Assembly: GCA_028023455.1 (NCBI GenBank)
Contig: JAQFVV010006272.1
Span: forward strand, 1,752,586 to 1,816,585
DNA from: Epiperipatus broadwayi
Taxonomy: Eukaryota; Onychophora; Udeonychophora; Euonychophora; Peripatidae
Length of the DNA stretch: 64,000 bases
Direction: 5' to 3'
Shown in pieces: positions 36,280 through 46,279 of this stretch (positions are counted from its first letter, which is position 1; the number at the start of each line of letters is the position of its first letter). Below the pieces are notes generated by a model, which saw only the letters and a list, made by a program, of their open reading frames with translations, had not been told where the DNA came from and ran no database searches. Made by a program: the position numbers and the translations under genes.

Positions 36280-36680
36280 TTACAGGTAGGATTTACATTC
36301 TAAAAATTTATAAAAATTATCATAAATCATTATAAAGCTATTTATGAAAGGATTAAATTATTATTACACAATCTGTGCTAATAACTGTCTATAAATTTGT
36401 AAGTATCAAATATGCAGCGCCCTAAAAAATATAATTTGTCTAATCGCAGGCATATGCAATTAAAGATATGCTTTGAAATCTAAATATTTATGAGGGTTTT
36501 GATAAATTATTTTAAAATTATTCATAAACAGATAAAATTATTCATAAACAGATAAAATTAATAGATTATTATTAGGCAATATATGCCAATAATTGTCTAT
36601 AAATATGTAAATATCAAATATGCATCGGTTCTTAAATATTATAATTTGTCTCCACTGTCTGTACGCATATATTGAAAGTT
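36280..36680 (+). repeat. tandem duplication, period about 205 bp
   Basis: tgtctataaat.tgtaa.tatcaaatatgca occurs at about 36386 and 36594, followed in both by taaa.attataatttgtct and a cg/cgcatat.t block. Inside the second copy a 19-bp piece (attcataaacagataaaat) is itself doubled at 36519-36557. Confidence 0.6.
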
Positions 36681-38202
36681 AGATCTATTGGCCCGTCTGT
36701 TTCACCTATTATATTCTATAATAGTGTATTTCATTTCATTCAGATTGCGTGTATTTCTTTAATTTAAAATTTTGAGTGTGCTTGTAATATTGCCGAGTAT
36801 GTGCATGTATAATCACCTTGTTAACTATAATATGAAGATGCAGTAATAAATATTTATATACGCACATATTCCTTTACGTTTGTTAAAACTAAAGTAAACA
36901 TAGCAGTATGTAGTTAGAATTTAGGTATATAACAAAATAATAAGTTTAAATATATAAAATTATTCCTTTAAGTTTTAATATTCATTTTAAATGATTTTCG
37001 AGTTCTATTGTTTGCTTAAAATTACACAAGCTGTAATTTGTTTACAAGTTTTAACATTTCATCTAAAAATAATCTTTTGGCTGAAAATTGACCTCATTTA
37101 AAATTATAGGCAAAAACAAATTAGAAAATCCAGTCGGGCATAAATTCATACTAAGTGCAATTGGGAAACCCAAAGGAATAGAGCTTTTAACTCCAGATTT
37201 AGCTGTGCCAAATATAAAAAACTAAGTGTAAATTTAGTTAAAGGCAAAGTTCGAAGTCAGTAAACAATTGACATTGCGAAAGTAAAAGGGTGAAGGTAAT
37301 ACTGTCAAAAATATGATATAAAAAAGCCTGTAGTGGCCATCAAAAAATTGTTGGAGATGCATTTTCTGAAAAACGAGTGTTAAAAAATAATTAAAGAGCT
37401 GTTCCTGCATTACTTTGACTAAGCTGAATGCTTTCCAAGCTATTACCAAAGCTGTTAAAATGAGAACTGTCGACTAGTGGGATGATAGATGGGCCTTCTA
37501 TCTCTCATGAAAAACTATTCTACAGAATGAAAGAAATCAACTTCAGCCTGAGCCCAGTGATGGTGAAGCTACACCTGAAGTACTAGCTAATTCTTGACTG
37601 AAGTGATGGAGAAAGCCACAACCGAAGTAATAGAAATGCCACAATAGATTTAATGGAGAAAAGCACCAGCCTGATTTAATGGAGAGGAGAATCCCAGTAA
37701 AAAAACAATGCCTTGAAAGACTTACTATCAAGTATTACTGGAAAATCATTATGCAGAATAAGCTAATTTCATTACTAAACCAATTCTAAATTAAAAGCGA
37801 GCTAATTAATCAAATCTCGTATTTAATTATATTATTTAAATGTTAAACTAAACCTTTTATGTTAAATTTACTTTAAAGCATAGAGCACTCTCAAAATTCT
37901 TGCTTGATCATAAATATTTTAAATAATCATAAATATTTAGGTTCTATAAAACCATTCAAACAAATTCTTCTTTTCTAAATTATAAATTTATTGATCGTTT
38001 TCCACAATTTGTTCTTATGCCATCTATATTTAGTTTTTAATTTCATGTTTATTAATTTATATTATGTTCATCAGAACGGAGTTTTGTGGGGTTTAATAAT
38101 TATTGGAGGGGTGATTAAGCACCTTTCCATTATGTTGGTTATTGTCAGAAATCAAACTATTATTTACATTGGAGTGAGCCAGTTACTTATAATACACAGA
38201 AT

Positions 38203-38346
38203 AAGTTATTTAAAAATGAATATTTTGCATAGGTTATTTAAAAATGAATATTTTGCATAAGTTATTTAAAAATGAATATTTTGTGTAAGTTATTTAAAAA
38301 TGAATATTTTGTCTAAGTTATTTAAGAATCAATATTCTGCTTAAGT
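38203..38346 (+). repeat. 28-bp tandem repeat, 5 units
   Basis: Units of the form agttatttaaaaatgaatat followed by tttgcata, the first four nearly identical and the fifth degenerate. Confidence 0.85.
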
Positions 38347-39189
38347 TAGTTAAGTAAAGCATATAAGTAATATTTAAATCTTAGTAAATCTTTCATTTTG
38401 CTTTAACCCTCCTTAATTAGAGATTAAGCTATACAGATATCCTTGAATCAGATTCTTATTATTGCCTTTGTAGTGTGACTAAGTAATACTATTTATGATC
38501 TGGCCGGTGGTAGTGGCACTGATAGAAGCTAAGATTTGGCATAATTAATTTAGGAAAATATTAAATTAGCGTGGTGAATGGGTTGCTAATTAGCATAAAT
38601 ATGCATAACTTCTTGCTATACTTAAAATAGCCTACATCAGGATCGTTTCCACATCAAGTCATGCCTCGAAAGTTTAGGCAACTGTGACATTTATTTGTAT
38701 TTGAAGGAACCAAAGCGTTCCAAGGGCCTCATTAAGCCGCTATTCCGTTCACTAAATAAAAGGACCTCTTCATATTATAGCAAGTGGCACAGTTTGGGGA
38801 ACCAATTACTAGGTAATAAACCTCAATTAAGAACACATTCGAGATGCATATATTCTGATACTATAGCTTGTAACACCCTAGAATCTGACATTCGACTGCC
38901 CAACATCAGTTCAACCTCCCATAGAGATTAACATAGGCTTTGATCCGATTCGGAATCTGAGTTAGTATGATTATCTGTGTAGTAATTATATATAATATCA
39001 TGCAAATATTATAAGTTATGTTTAAATTTAGTAAAAATAATAATATAATCCCAAGCTGTTGCCAATAATTGATCACTTTAACTATTACTGATTTTCACAA
39101 TATAGATCATGGCATAGGTTGTGACACTAAAAGATGGTATAAGCATATTGTCAGCTCTGCAACTCATAATCTATCTAGACATTTTGCAA

Positions 39190-39525
39190 CCCTAAATTTC
39201 ACTCACCTGCGCATGAGCAAATATAATTTTTTTTGTTTATTGTTTATTGATAATCACATTAAACATTTTGTAAATCTAAGTATTCACTCACCTATGTGTG
39301 AACAGTATATATATCATTTGCATTATCCCTTATTGACTATGCATTAATATTCTTTGTAAACCTAAGTATCACTCAGCTGTGTGTGAGCAATATATAATTT
39401 ATGTTATCATTTTCTTTGAAAACCTAAGTATTCACTCACCTGCGTGTGAATACTATATAATTTGCTTTATTATATTCTTTGTAATCTTGAGTATTCACTC
39501 ACCTGTGTGTGAGCAATATGTACAT
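39190..39525 (+). repeat. five tandem units with a CTCACCTG..GTGAG palindrome
   Basis: Each unit holds cactcacctg.g.gtgag (centres near 39208, 39293, 39377, 39439, 39501), preceded by ctaagtatt and followed by caatatataat. Spacing is 85, 84, 62 and 62 bp. CACCTG or CAGCTG forms an E-box in four of the five. The CTCAC/GTGAG arms can form a short hairpin. Confidence 0.75.
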
Positions 39526-39643
39526 AATTATTTTACTTTGTAACTTATTAAGTGTTTCAATAAATTTAGGAAATATAAATTTATCTAGTCTCCATTCTTG
39601 CTCATTACTTTATAAAATCACTAATTAAGTTATATATCATGTA

Positions 39644-39653
39644 TTGAGGGGGA
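39644..39653 (+). promoter_or_regulatory. polypurine tract-like sequence
   Basis: ttgaggggga lies immediately before TGTCTCATG, the usual place of a plus-strand priming tract of an LTR element. Confidence 0.5.
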
Positions 39654-39872
39654 TGTCTCATGTTTTACTACTTTGTTGTTGCTGGAACATGAATAAAGAG
39701 ATATCGAGTGTAACCTCAGGCATGTCATTCACAATGGGTTGACTTGGAAGCATGGGTAAGAGAGTTGACGTATGGTCAGACGTAGGATATTACTATACCA
39801 ACTTGGTCAGCTTTTGGTTCTCTGGCTTGAACTCTCGGTCTGTTGAGCAAATGTGCAAACCTGACTGTTACA
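39654..39872 (+). repeat. 219-bp LTR (probable 3' LTR)
   Basis: Runs from TGTCTCATGTTTTACTAC to GACCTGACTGTTACA style ending (TG..CA), with AATAAAG at about 39691. Preceded by a polypurine tract. No second copy was found in the window. Confidence 0.5.
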
Positions 39873-39971
39873 ATATATATATGTCAATTCTAATATTCTC
39901 ACAGATAAATGATCAATTCATAGTATTACTTCTGGGAGCTTCTGTGTAATAAAAATACAATAGGTAAATAA

Positions 39972-40007
39972 CTGATGTTTGACTACAATAACAAGTACTT
40001 TCCTCAG
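39972..40007 (-). ncRNA. decayed hammerhead at the PLE-4 3' end
   Basis: The minus strand reads CTGAGGAAAGTAC, TTGTTATT, GTAGTC, AAACATCAG. This fits a core CUGAGGA, a stem II of ancestral form GACTAC/GTAGTC with the left arm mutated, and GAAAC reduced to CAAAC. It lies just past the endonuclease of PLE-4, where PLEs carry hammerheads. Confidence 0.4.
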
Positions 40008-40119
40008 AATATCTTTCTCAAATCATAAGAATGTGCCGTAAAATTAAAAATCATTATTTTTTTCTTTTGTTATTTTATCCTCATTCTCCATTTCTACTGG
40101 TCAGAAAATTTTAAAATAT

Positions 40120-40455
40120 ATTTTACCCTTATCTTCAATAGTTTTGTCCAAATATTGTTAATTATTCTATAATTCACACTTCATTTATATTCCTAGGATT
40201 TTTAAAAATCTCTACAGCTTCCCTTACCAGTCTCTTGTTATATTTTCAATTTTTGCCAAGAACATGTGTTTTATTAAAATTGATATCATGATTAATTAAT
40301 TTAATGTGTGAATAAATGGCTGATGAATTAGATTTTTCTCCAAATGCTAAAATGAGTTCTTCTTTTCTTATGTTTATTCAGCAATTGATCTGTCCAATTT
40401 ATGAATGTAAACAAACTCCACTTGGAATTTCATAAACACTATGACTCTCCAAAGG
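40120..40455 (-). pseudogene. PLE-4 GIY-YIG endonuclease fragment
   Basis: Minus strand: VYEIPSGVCLHS, stop, IGQINC (family GVYEIPCGxCxxSYIGQTNR; the Tyr codon before IGQ is a TAA stop), INIRKEELILAFGEKSNSSA, IYSHIKLINHDINFNKTHVLGKN, then KRLVREAVEIFKNPRNIN. The order and spacing are typical of a Penelope endonuclease. No RT accompanies it. Internal stops make it a relic. Confidence 0.75.
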
Positions 40456-40459
40456 AATT

Positions 40460-40850
40460 TTATCTTTAGGTGTGGAAATATTTCATTAACTTTTTTTAAT
40501 GTAGTATAAATTGTGTGGATATTATTTTAAATATATATTATTGCAAATAAAGTTTAAAGAAAAAATGTAACTGCATATAGACAGTAAATTATCATTACCT
40601 CATTTGAAATATACAATCTAAAAAATTAATATACAGTATAATAAAATAAATAATAAATGTCACTGATATTTTCTAATTACCACTATTATGTCAATGAACT
40701 GATAACAGTGGATAGACTACAAGTTGATTAAAAAAAAGAATCAGGTTTTAGCAAGAGAAAAAGAAATATGAACTAAGTCAGAGCCATGCTTATAGATTCA
40801 CAATAAGCTGAATTAGCAGTCTAAATTAAAAATTGATATTAAGACATTGC
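40460..40850. other. AT-rich spacer
   Basis: Nothing recognised before the first ribozyme-bearing repeat. Confidence 0.5.
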
Positions 40851-41410
40851 TATGCACAAGCCTTCTGGCATCCATTGATTGCTCTTGTTAGCACAAGATG
40901 GCACTACTATATGGAGAGTGTTGTTTTGTTTTGAATTGTTTAATAACAATTATTGTGCTAGTATGAGATAGTGATCATATGATGTTTAGTGGTTTAACAC
41001 CAATCCTGCCTAATAGGATAATGGTGGCTATGGTTGTTAAAGAGCCAAAGACACCAAAATGTATGGGTGCTGAATTGAGTTCAGACCCATATGACTATAT
41101 AAGCTATTGAGCTTGGATTGAAAATATTAATAGTGTTTTCAATTTCATTCTCATAGTTTTGTAGTTAAATAGAGTTAAAAAGGTGGGTGCTGGAGGGTTG
41201 CATTAGATCCTAAGATCTAGGTGCAGTGCTCTCAGATCCAAGGCTCCTCACTGATGAAGGCCACCAGCCAGAAACTAGTCTGGGGATATTGGATGAGTAG
41301 GCATTAGATAGGGATTTTATGCACAAGCCTTCTGGCATCCATTGATTGCTCTTGTTAGCACAAGATGGCACTACTATATGGAGAGTGTTGTTTTGTTTTG
41401 AATTGTTTAA
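40851..41410 (+). mobile_element. retrozyme-like repeat, copy A (1.2 units)
   Basis: One unit (40851-41317, 467 bp) followed by the first 93 bp of the next (41318-41410). The joint is recognisable by tatgcacaagccttctggca at 40851 and 41318. It contains ccatatgactatataagct (a possible TATA box at about 41094) and hammerhead A. There is no ORF. Unit length, hammerhead type and tandem partial copy fit metazoan retrozymes; the alternative is the terminal repeat of an unseen Penelope-like element. Confidence 0.8.
41236..41294 (+). ncRNA. type I hammerhead ribozyme A
   Basis: Stem I outer ATCCAA/TTGGAT, an internal loop GGC/TA, stem I inner TCCTCA/TGGGGA; core CTGATGA; stem II GGC-CACCA-GCC flanked by an A.A mismatch; core GAA; stem III AC-TA-GT; cleavage site C at 41280, cut predicted between 41280 and 41281. 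All invariant core positions are present. Confidence 0.85.
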
Positions 41411-42101
41411 AAAAAAATTATCATATAGTGTGTAAAATAATAGTTAATGGAAATTAAAGACAAACGGTTACATTTATATATTGGCAGAATGTAATGATAA
41501 TCTATTCCCACATGTCAAATGGTTATTTATAGCTTTTGAAATATTTTCAATTATTATTATTTTCATTATTTCAGTACAAATAAATTAACTTGTTGAGTTT
41601 TAAAGGTTGTCTTATTGTTATTAAATTTTGTTGCTTACTCAGCTGATATCATAATAGATACCTCATACAGCATTATCAACGTTAAATGTAACAAATATTT
41701 CAAAACAAACTACATCATAGTTTTTTTTATTTTGTTTTGTTAAGGAAAAAACCAAGCCATTGACATATTATTTGGAAATGTATGGCTGCTATATATACAT
41801 AAATGAACAAATATGTTCATTTTTTATATTATTAACAGCATTAATGATGAGAGATAATATTTTTTATATATTAATTAGTCAATCAAATTAATTCAATATT
41901 CCTGGCTTGAATTCCAAAATATACCATCATCTTTTCTCAGTATACAATCCATTTCTTGCATAATCTCCAGCCATCACGCAAACTAATAGATAATTTTTAG
42001 CATTTAAATTGCAATAAACCTATTTTAAAAAAATTATGACTAAAAACTCTATTTTAAAACTTAACTATTAAAACATATAATTTATAAATAATCTTAAAAA
42101 T
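41411..42101. other. AT-rich spacer between copies A and B
   Basis: No feature recognised. Confidence 0.5.
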
Positions 42102-42558
42102 AAACAGAGCAAAACTCTCCATACAGTATTGCCACCTGTGCTAAACAGAGTAATCAATGGATGCAAGAAGGCTTGTGCATAAAATCCCTATCTAATGCCT
42201 ACTCATTCAATATCCCCAGACTAGTTTCTGGCTTGTGGCCTTCGTCAGTGAGGAGCTTTGGATCTGAGAGCACTGCATCTAGATCTTAGGATCTAATGCA
42301 ACCCTCTACCAACCACCTTTTATCTCTACTTAACTACAAAACTATGAGAATGAAATTGAAAACACAAAAAATATTTTCAATCTAAGCTCAATAGCTTATA
42401 TAGTCATATGGGTCTGAACTCAGTTCAGCACCCATACATTTTGGTGTCTTTGGCTCTTTTACAACCATAGCCACCACTATCCTATTAGGCAGGATTGGTG
42501 TTAAACCATTAAGCATCACATGATCACATTTCCTATACTAGCACATTAATTGTTGATA
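42102..42558 (-). mobile_element. retrozyme-like repeat, copy B (inverted)
   Basis: One full unit in minus orientation, collinear with C/D, running on that strand from tatcaacaattaatgtgc to the gctctgttta end. It abuts copy C head-to-head at 42558/42559. Includes the inverted TATA-like block and hammerhead B. Confidence 0.8.
42205..42263 (-). ncRNA. type I hammerhead ribozyme B
   Basis: Same fold on the minus strand with core CTGACGA (variable position C), stem II GGC-CACAA-GCC, stem III AC-TA-GT and predicted cleavage after the C complementary to 42219. The outer stem I has one C.A mismatch (3' arm TTGAAT). Confidence 0.85.
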
Positions 42559-42780
42559 ATAGGATAGTGGTGGCTATGGTTGTAAAAGAGCCAAAGACAC
42601 CAAAATGTATGGGTGCTGAACTGAGTACAGACCCATATGACTATATAAGCTATTGAGCTTAGATTGAAAATATTTTTTGTGTTTTCAATTTCATTCTCAT
42701 AGTTTTATAGTTAAGTAGAGATAAAAGATGGTTGCTAGAGGGTTGCATTAGATCCTAAGATCTAGATGCAGTGCTCTCAG

Positions 42781-42839
42781 ATCCAAAGCTCCTCACTGAT
42801 GAAGGCCACAAGCCAGAAACTAGTCTGGGGATATTGGAT
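42781..42839 (+). ncRNA. type I hammerhead ribozyme C
   Basis: Fully paired form: ATCCAA (42781-42786) with TTGGAT (42834-42839), TCCTCA (42790-42795) with TGGGGA (42826-42831), core CTGATGA (42796-42802), stem II GGC-CACAA-GCC, GAA, stem III AC-TA-GT, cut between 42825 and 42826. Confidence 0.9.
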
Positions 42840-43236
42840 GAGTAGGCATTAGATAGGGATTTTATGCAGAAGCCTTCTGGCATCCATTGATTACTCTGTT
42901 TAGCACAGGTGGCAATACTGTATGGAGAGTTTTGCTCTGTTTATCAACAATTAATGTGCTAGTATAGGAAATGTGATCATGTGATGCTTAATGGTTTAAC
43001 ACCAATCCTGCCTAATAGGATAGTGGTGGCTATGGTTGTAAAAGACCCAAAGACACCAAAATGTATGGGTGCTGAACTGAGTTCAGACCCATATGACTAT
43101 ATAAGCTATTGAGCTTAGATTGAAAATATTTTTTGTGTTTTCAATTTCATTCTCATAGTTTTGTAGTTAAGTAGAGATAAAAGGTGGTTGCTAGAGGGTT
43201 GCATTAGATCCTAAGATCTAGATGCAGTGCTCTCAG

Positions 43237-43295
43237 ATCCAAAGCTCCTCACTGACGAAGGCCACAAGCCAGAAACTAGTCCGGGGATATTGGAT
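43237..43295 (+). ncRNA. type I hammerhead ribozyme D
   Basis: As C but with core CTGACGA and a C instead of T at the first base after the cleavage site (43282), leaving a C.A mismatch at position 1.1 of stem I. Cut predicted between 43281 and 43282, perhaps slower. Confidence 0.8.
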
Positions 43296-43440
43296 GAGTA
43301 GGCATTAGATAGTGATTTTATGCACAAGCCTTCTGGCATCCATTGATTACTCTTTTAGCACAGGTGGCAATACTGTATGGAGAGTTTTGCTCTGTTTATC
43401 AACAATTAATGTGCTAGTATAGGAAATGTGATCATGTGAA

Positions 43441-43800
43441 TCTTAAAAATATTAAAATTCGTTTGTTTGTAATTATTTTTTAATAATAGGGACTATATTT
43501 TCTCAGCTTTATTGCCTTTTGTGCTGTATTAATTTTGTAGCAACATATAATATTTTAGTTTTGCATCATGTAAACTGAAGTTACATTGTACTTTCAAACA
43601 AATGCAAAAAAAGAAAAGAAAAGAATATTCAATATAGCACTAACTAATATATAAAATAAACTTAAATAACTTATTTATTTACAAATATATATTTCTTTAT
43701 AATCAGTAACTTTGTTTAACAACAGTGCATATGCTTATATATTTTAAAATATTAATGAAGTCATCTTTATTTTATTGGTCTTCAGCGACAATTAAACTTT
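43441..43800. other. AT-rich spacer
   Basis: No feature recognised between the ribozyme cluster and the exon-like segments. Confidence 0.4.
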
Positions 43801-43816
43801 ATAAATTATTTTACAG

Positions 43817-43888
43817 ACTTTGGTTGCTGCTATTCATGGATTTAAAATTCAAGATGTCCTAACAGTCTTAATTACCTGTGGATACTAA
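43817..43888 (+). CDS. weak candidate terminal exon, plus strand
   Basis: After aaattattttacag the sequence reads TLVAAIHGFKIQDVLTVLITCGY and a TAA stop, in phase 0. It lies 85 bp from a stronger exon on the opposite strand. Short and without a clear poly(A) signal, it may be chance. Confidence 0.2.
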   Translation, partial: TLVAAIHGFKIQDVLTVLITCGY

Positions 43889-43972
43889 AAGTCTCTGTAC
43901 TTATCATTTTCATCTTTGGTAAATATATATATATATACATCATACTAACATAAAGATACTATGCATACTTAC

Positions 43973-44139
43973 ACATTCTGTGTCTTGTCAAAAGCCAGCA
44001 AACTTTTTGAGGAAATGATTATGGGACATAACTTCAATTCTAATTTCTTTCCTAAATCTATGATCCAGCAAGACTGTTTATCTGTTAGATGTAAACGTTG
44101 ACTCAGATATATGTAAACATCATTAGGAAGCAATGTCTC
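43973..44139 (-). CDS. internal exon of an unknown host gene
   Basis: Minus strand, acceptor ttattag, donor GT/gtaagt, 167 bp with an open frame of 55 codons plus two bases: ETLLPNDVYIYLSQRLHL, TDKQSCWIIDLGKKLELKL, CPIIISSKSLLAFDKTQN. Codon use and residue mix are unlike the surrounding transposon debris and no stop interrupts it. It ends in GT, needing one base from the next exon; the exon at 8219 starts with exactly one such base. I do not recognise the protein. Confidence 0.6.
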
Positions 44140-44144
44140 CTAAT

Positions 44145-45530
44145 AAAAATAATAGAAAATACATATTCATAAATATAAATGTGTATATTATGTATGCAGG
44201 TATAATGTTTTATAATAAAATAAACTAATAATTTGTAATTATCTTTAAATTAAAGAACAAATGAAAACAATATTATTTAGAAAACTAAATATCACCTAAC
44301 TTCTCAGTCGTAATTAAGCATCAGATAAAAATCTTATTGTAAATAGTACCTACGCAATGAAAATTAGTGATATACCAATCATGGAAATCTGTTTTCATTT
44401 TAGTAACCAACTACTTCCTTATTACACAATTAGTTAGAGCTAGACCACAACAATCAAAAGTAATAAATTAAACTTTAATTGAATAATTTCATAACAATGA
44501 GTAATATTACAAAAAAATTACAATTTGTGAACTTAAAAGAAAAGAAATTGCCATTTCTAAAAAAACTGTTTAGCAGAACGCTCCAACTTTCTACTCTTAA
44601 TAAAACATAGTGAAAATTTATTAATATTCCTCCAATATATGAACATTTTTATTTTTATAATATTGATAACCTTATCATCACTTATTACAAATACAAATTT
44701 TCAAGTAACAGACATTCTAAAAATCAATATCTAATGTCTACAAAATATAAAAATACATTTCTAAACAAATAAAATTATTATCTATAACAATGGTATTTGG
44801 CATCATTGGACATAATTTATCTATTCAAAAAGTTATTACAAAAAAACAATATTACATTTTATGTTATTAAAAATATATATTTATGGCTAATTATCATCAA
44901 AAAAATAAAAACATATATGAAATTAAAAAAAAAAATTATTTATCATTTTAACAAAGACATTTTTAATTTACTCAGTAGAAATTACTTCCTCTTTGCTGTA
45001 ATACTCTTGTTAAGAATTGCCTTTTTAAAAATAAATATTTTCAAAGTAATTTTTTTTTGTAGTGACATCATTTTTTAGTTCAAAATAGGTCTTTTATAAA
45101 AATATTGCATAATTAACTTTAATTTGTAAACAAATTACTGAAAATTACAATTGTTCTGCTTTTTATCCTGGAGCAAAAACACTTAGCCAATGAGAAGCTC
45201 TCATTTCTATTGACATCTAGACCATCTCCCTCATGGCATTACCATTGAAAAAGGCTATTATCATCTATGCAAAAGACCATCAGCATTGCCTAAAGCCAGG
45301 ATAGGAATCATTTTCCTACCAAAAGCAATTTGGATATTTACAATCTCTTTTGTGGGTCATACAAAATTACTGACTTAAAAATTAGCCTACTATATTTGAT
45401 CATAAATTTTATTTAATTTGCTTCTATTCATTAATGCTGGATATTTTCAACTGGTTGGTACAATTCTACCTTTATCTTTCAAATGAGGGACATACTTTTT
45501 GTGAATTTTTTTTATTATTATTATTATTTT
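44145..45530. other. AT-rich spacer
   Basis: Only a low-complexity ORF (44797-45078, Ile/Lys/Phe-rich), which I regard as compositional. A G+C-richer patch at 45170-45330 is unassigned. Confidence 0.4.
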
Positions 45531-45549
45531 TTTTTTTATTGGATATGGA

Positions 45550-46140
45550 TCTTTTTTCTTGTTTTTATGCCAAAATTAGAGAAATGAGAACTAAATTGAA
45601 TCAAATAATTTTTTTTTAGTTCAGAAGATTGTGATTTTATCTTTCTGACAGAAACTTAGCTTAATGACCAAATTGATGATGATAGATAGTTTTTAGATGA
45701 TAGATATAAAGTTTTTAGTGTGGATAATGTCATGAAGTAATTAAGAGAGGGCACTCTTATTGCTATTAGGAAAGAAATTATTCATAAATCTATGCTTTTG
45801 AATTCTAAACAATGAGAATCAATGTGGTGTGAGGTTTCCCTTGATCATTATAAAAAATTATTATTAGGAAATGTTTATATCAAGCCAGCCTTGTATTTTT
45901 CTGACTTGGATGCCTCATTTTCTACTTTTGAAAAACTTTTGATTGATTATAAAATGAATATTATCATTACTGGAGAGTTTAACATTCCTGAGTTATATGT
46001 TAATGCTTCTTTTGATATTTCTTCATTATCATACAAAGCTTATAGGACGTTACAATTCTTTAATTTTTTGAATTTAAAATAGCACAATTCCCATTTAAAT
46101 TCTTATAATCGAATACTTGATTATGTTCTAAATAACATAT
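45550..46140 (+). pseudogene. LINE apurinic-like endonuclease domain
   Basis: FSCFYAKIREMRTKLNQI (family NARSLxNKLxEL) starts the domain. DCDFIFLTET-stop-LND follows (family DIIxLTETWL; Trp codon changed to TAG). ORF 45822-46082 then gives MWCEVSLDHYKKLLLGNVY, IIITGEFNIPEL (family IIxGDFNxPxI, the Asp of GDFN changed to Glu) and LNLKxHNSHLNSYNRILDYVL (family QLVxxPTxxxxxxLDLVLxN). The last two blocks are joined across a TAG stop. In intact LINEs this nicks the target strand. Confidence 0.75.
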
Positions 46141-46279
46141 CTGAGAATAAATGTTTTTATGTTCCGTCTCTTAATTTTCCTATTGATTTAAATCACGAAC
46201 CTATTAAATTTTTTGTTAAGATAAATTATTTTAAATGGCGTATTCCTTTAAATATTAAAAGATGTTATAAAAAAGGAAT

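Larger units (their letters stand above)
37100..39653 (+). mobile_element. interior of a decayed LTR element
   Basis: Assigned because it ends in a polypurine tract and LTR at 39654. A 78-codon ORF (38695-38931) reads YLKEPKRSKGLIKPLFRSLN, KRTSSYYSKWHSLGNQLLG; I do not recognise it, though its place would fit the end of pol. No RT or integrase motif is visible and no 5' LTR was found. Confidence 0.35.
42559..43440 (+). mobile_element. retrozyme-like tandem, copies C and D
   Basis: C (42559-43015, 457 bp) and D (43016-43440, truncated) are head-to-tail and nearly identical. The period set by the two cleavage sites is 456 nt. A transcript through both would self-cleave into one full-length 456-nt unit. 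Each unit has the gactatataagctattgagc TATA-like block upstream of its hammerhead. Confidence 0.85.

Noticed and set aside
37543-37731. ORF with RHCFFTGILLSIKSGWCFS
   Set aside because: Lies over repetitive gatggtgaag/aatggagaa sequence; antisense reading without support.
44797-45078. 93-codon ORF rich in Ile, Lys, Phe
   Set aside because: Composition mirrors AT-rich random sequence; no motif.
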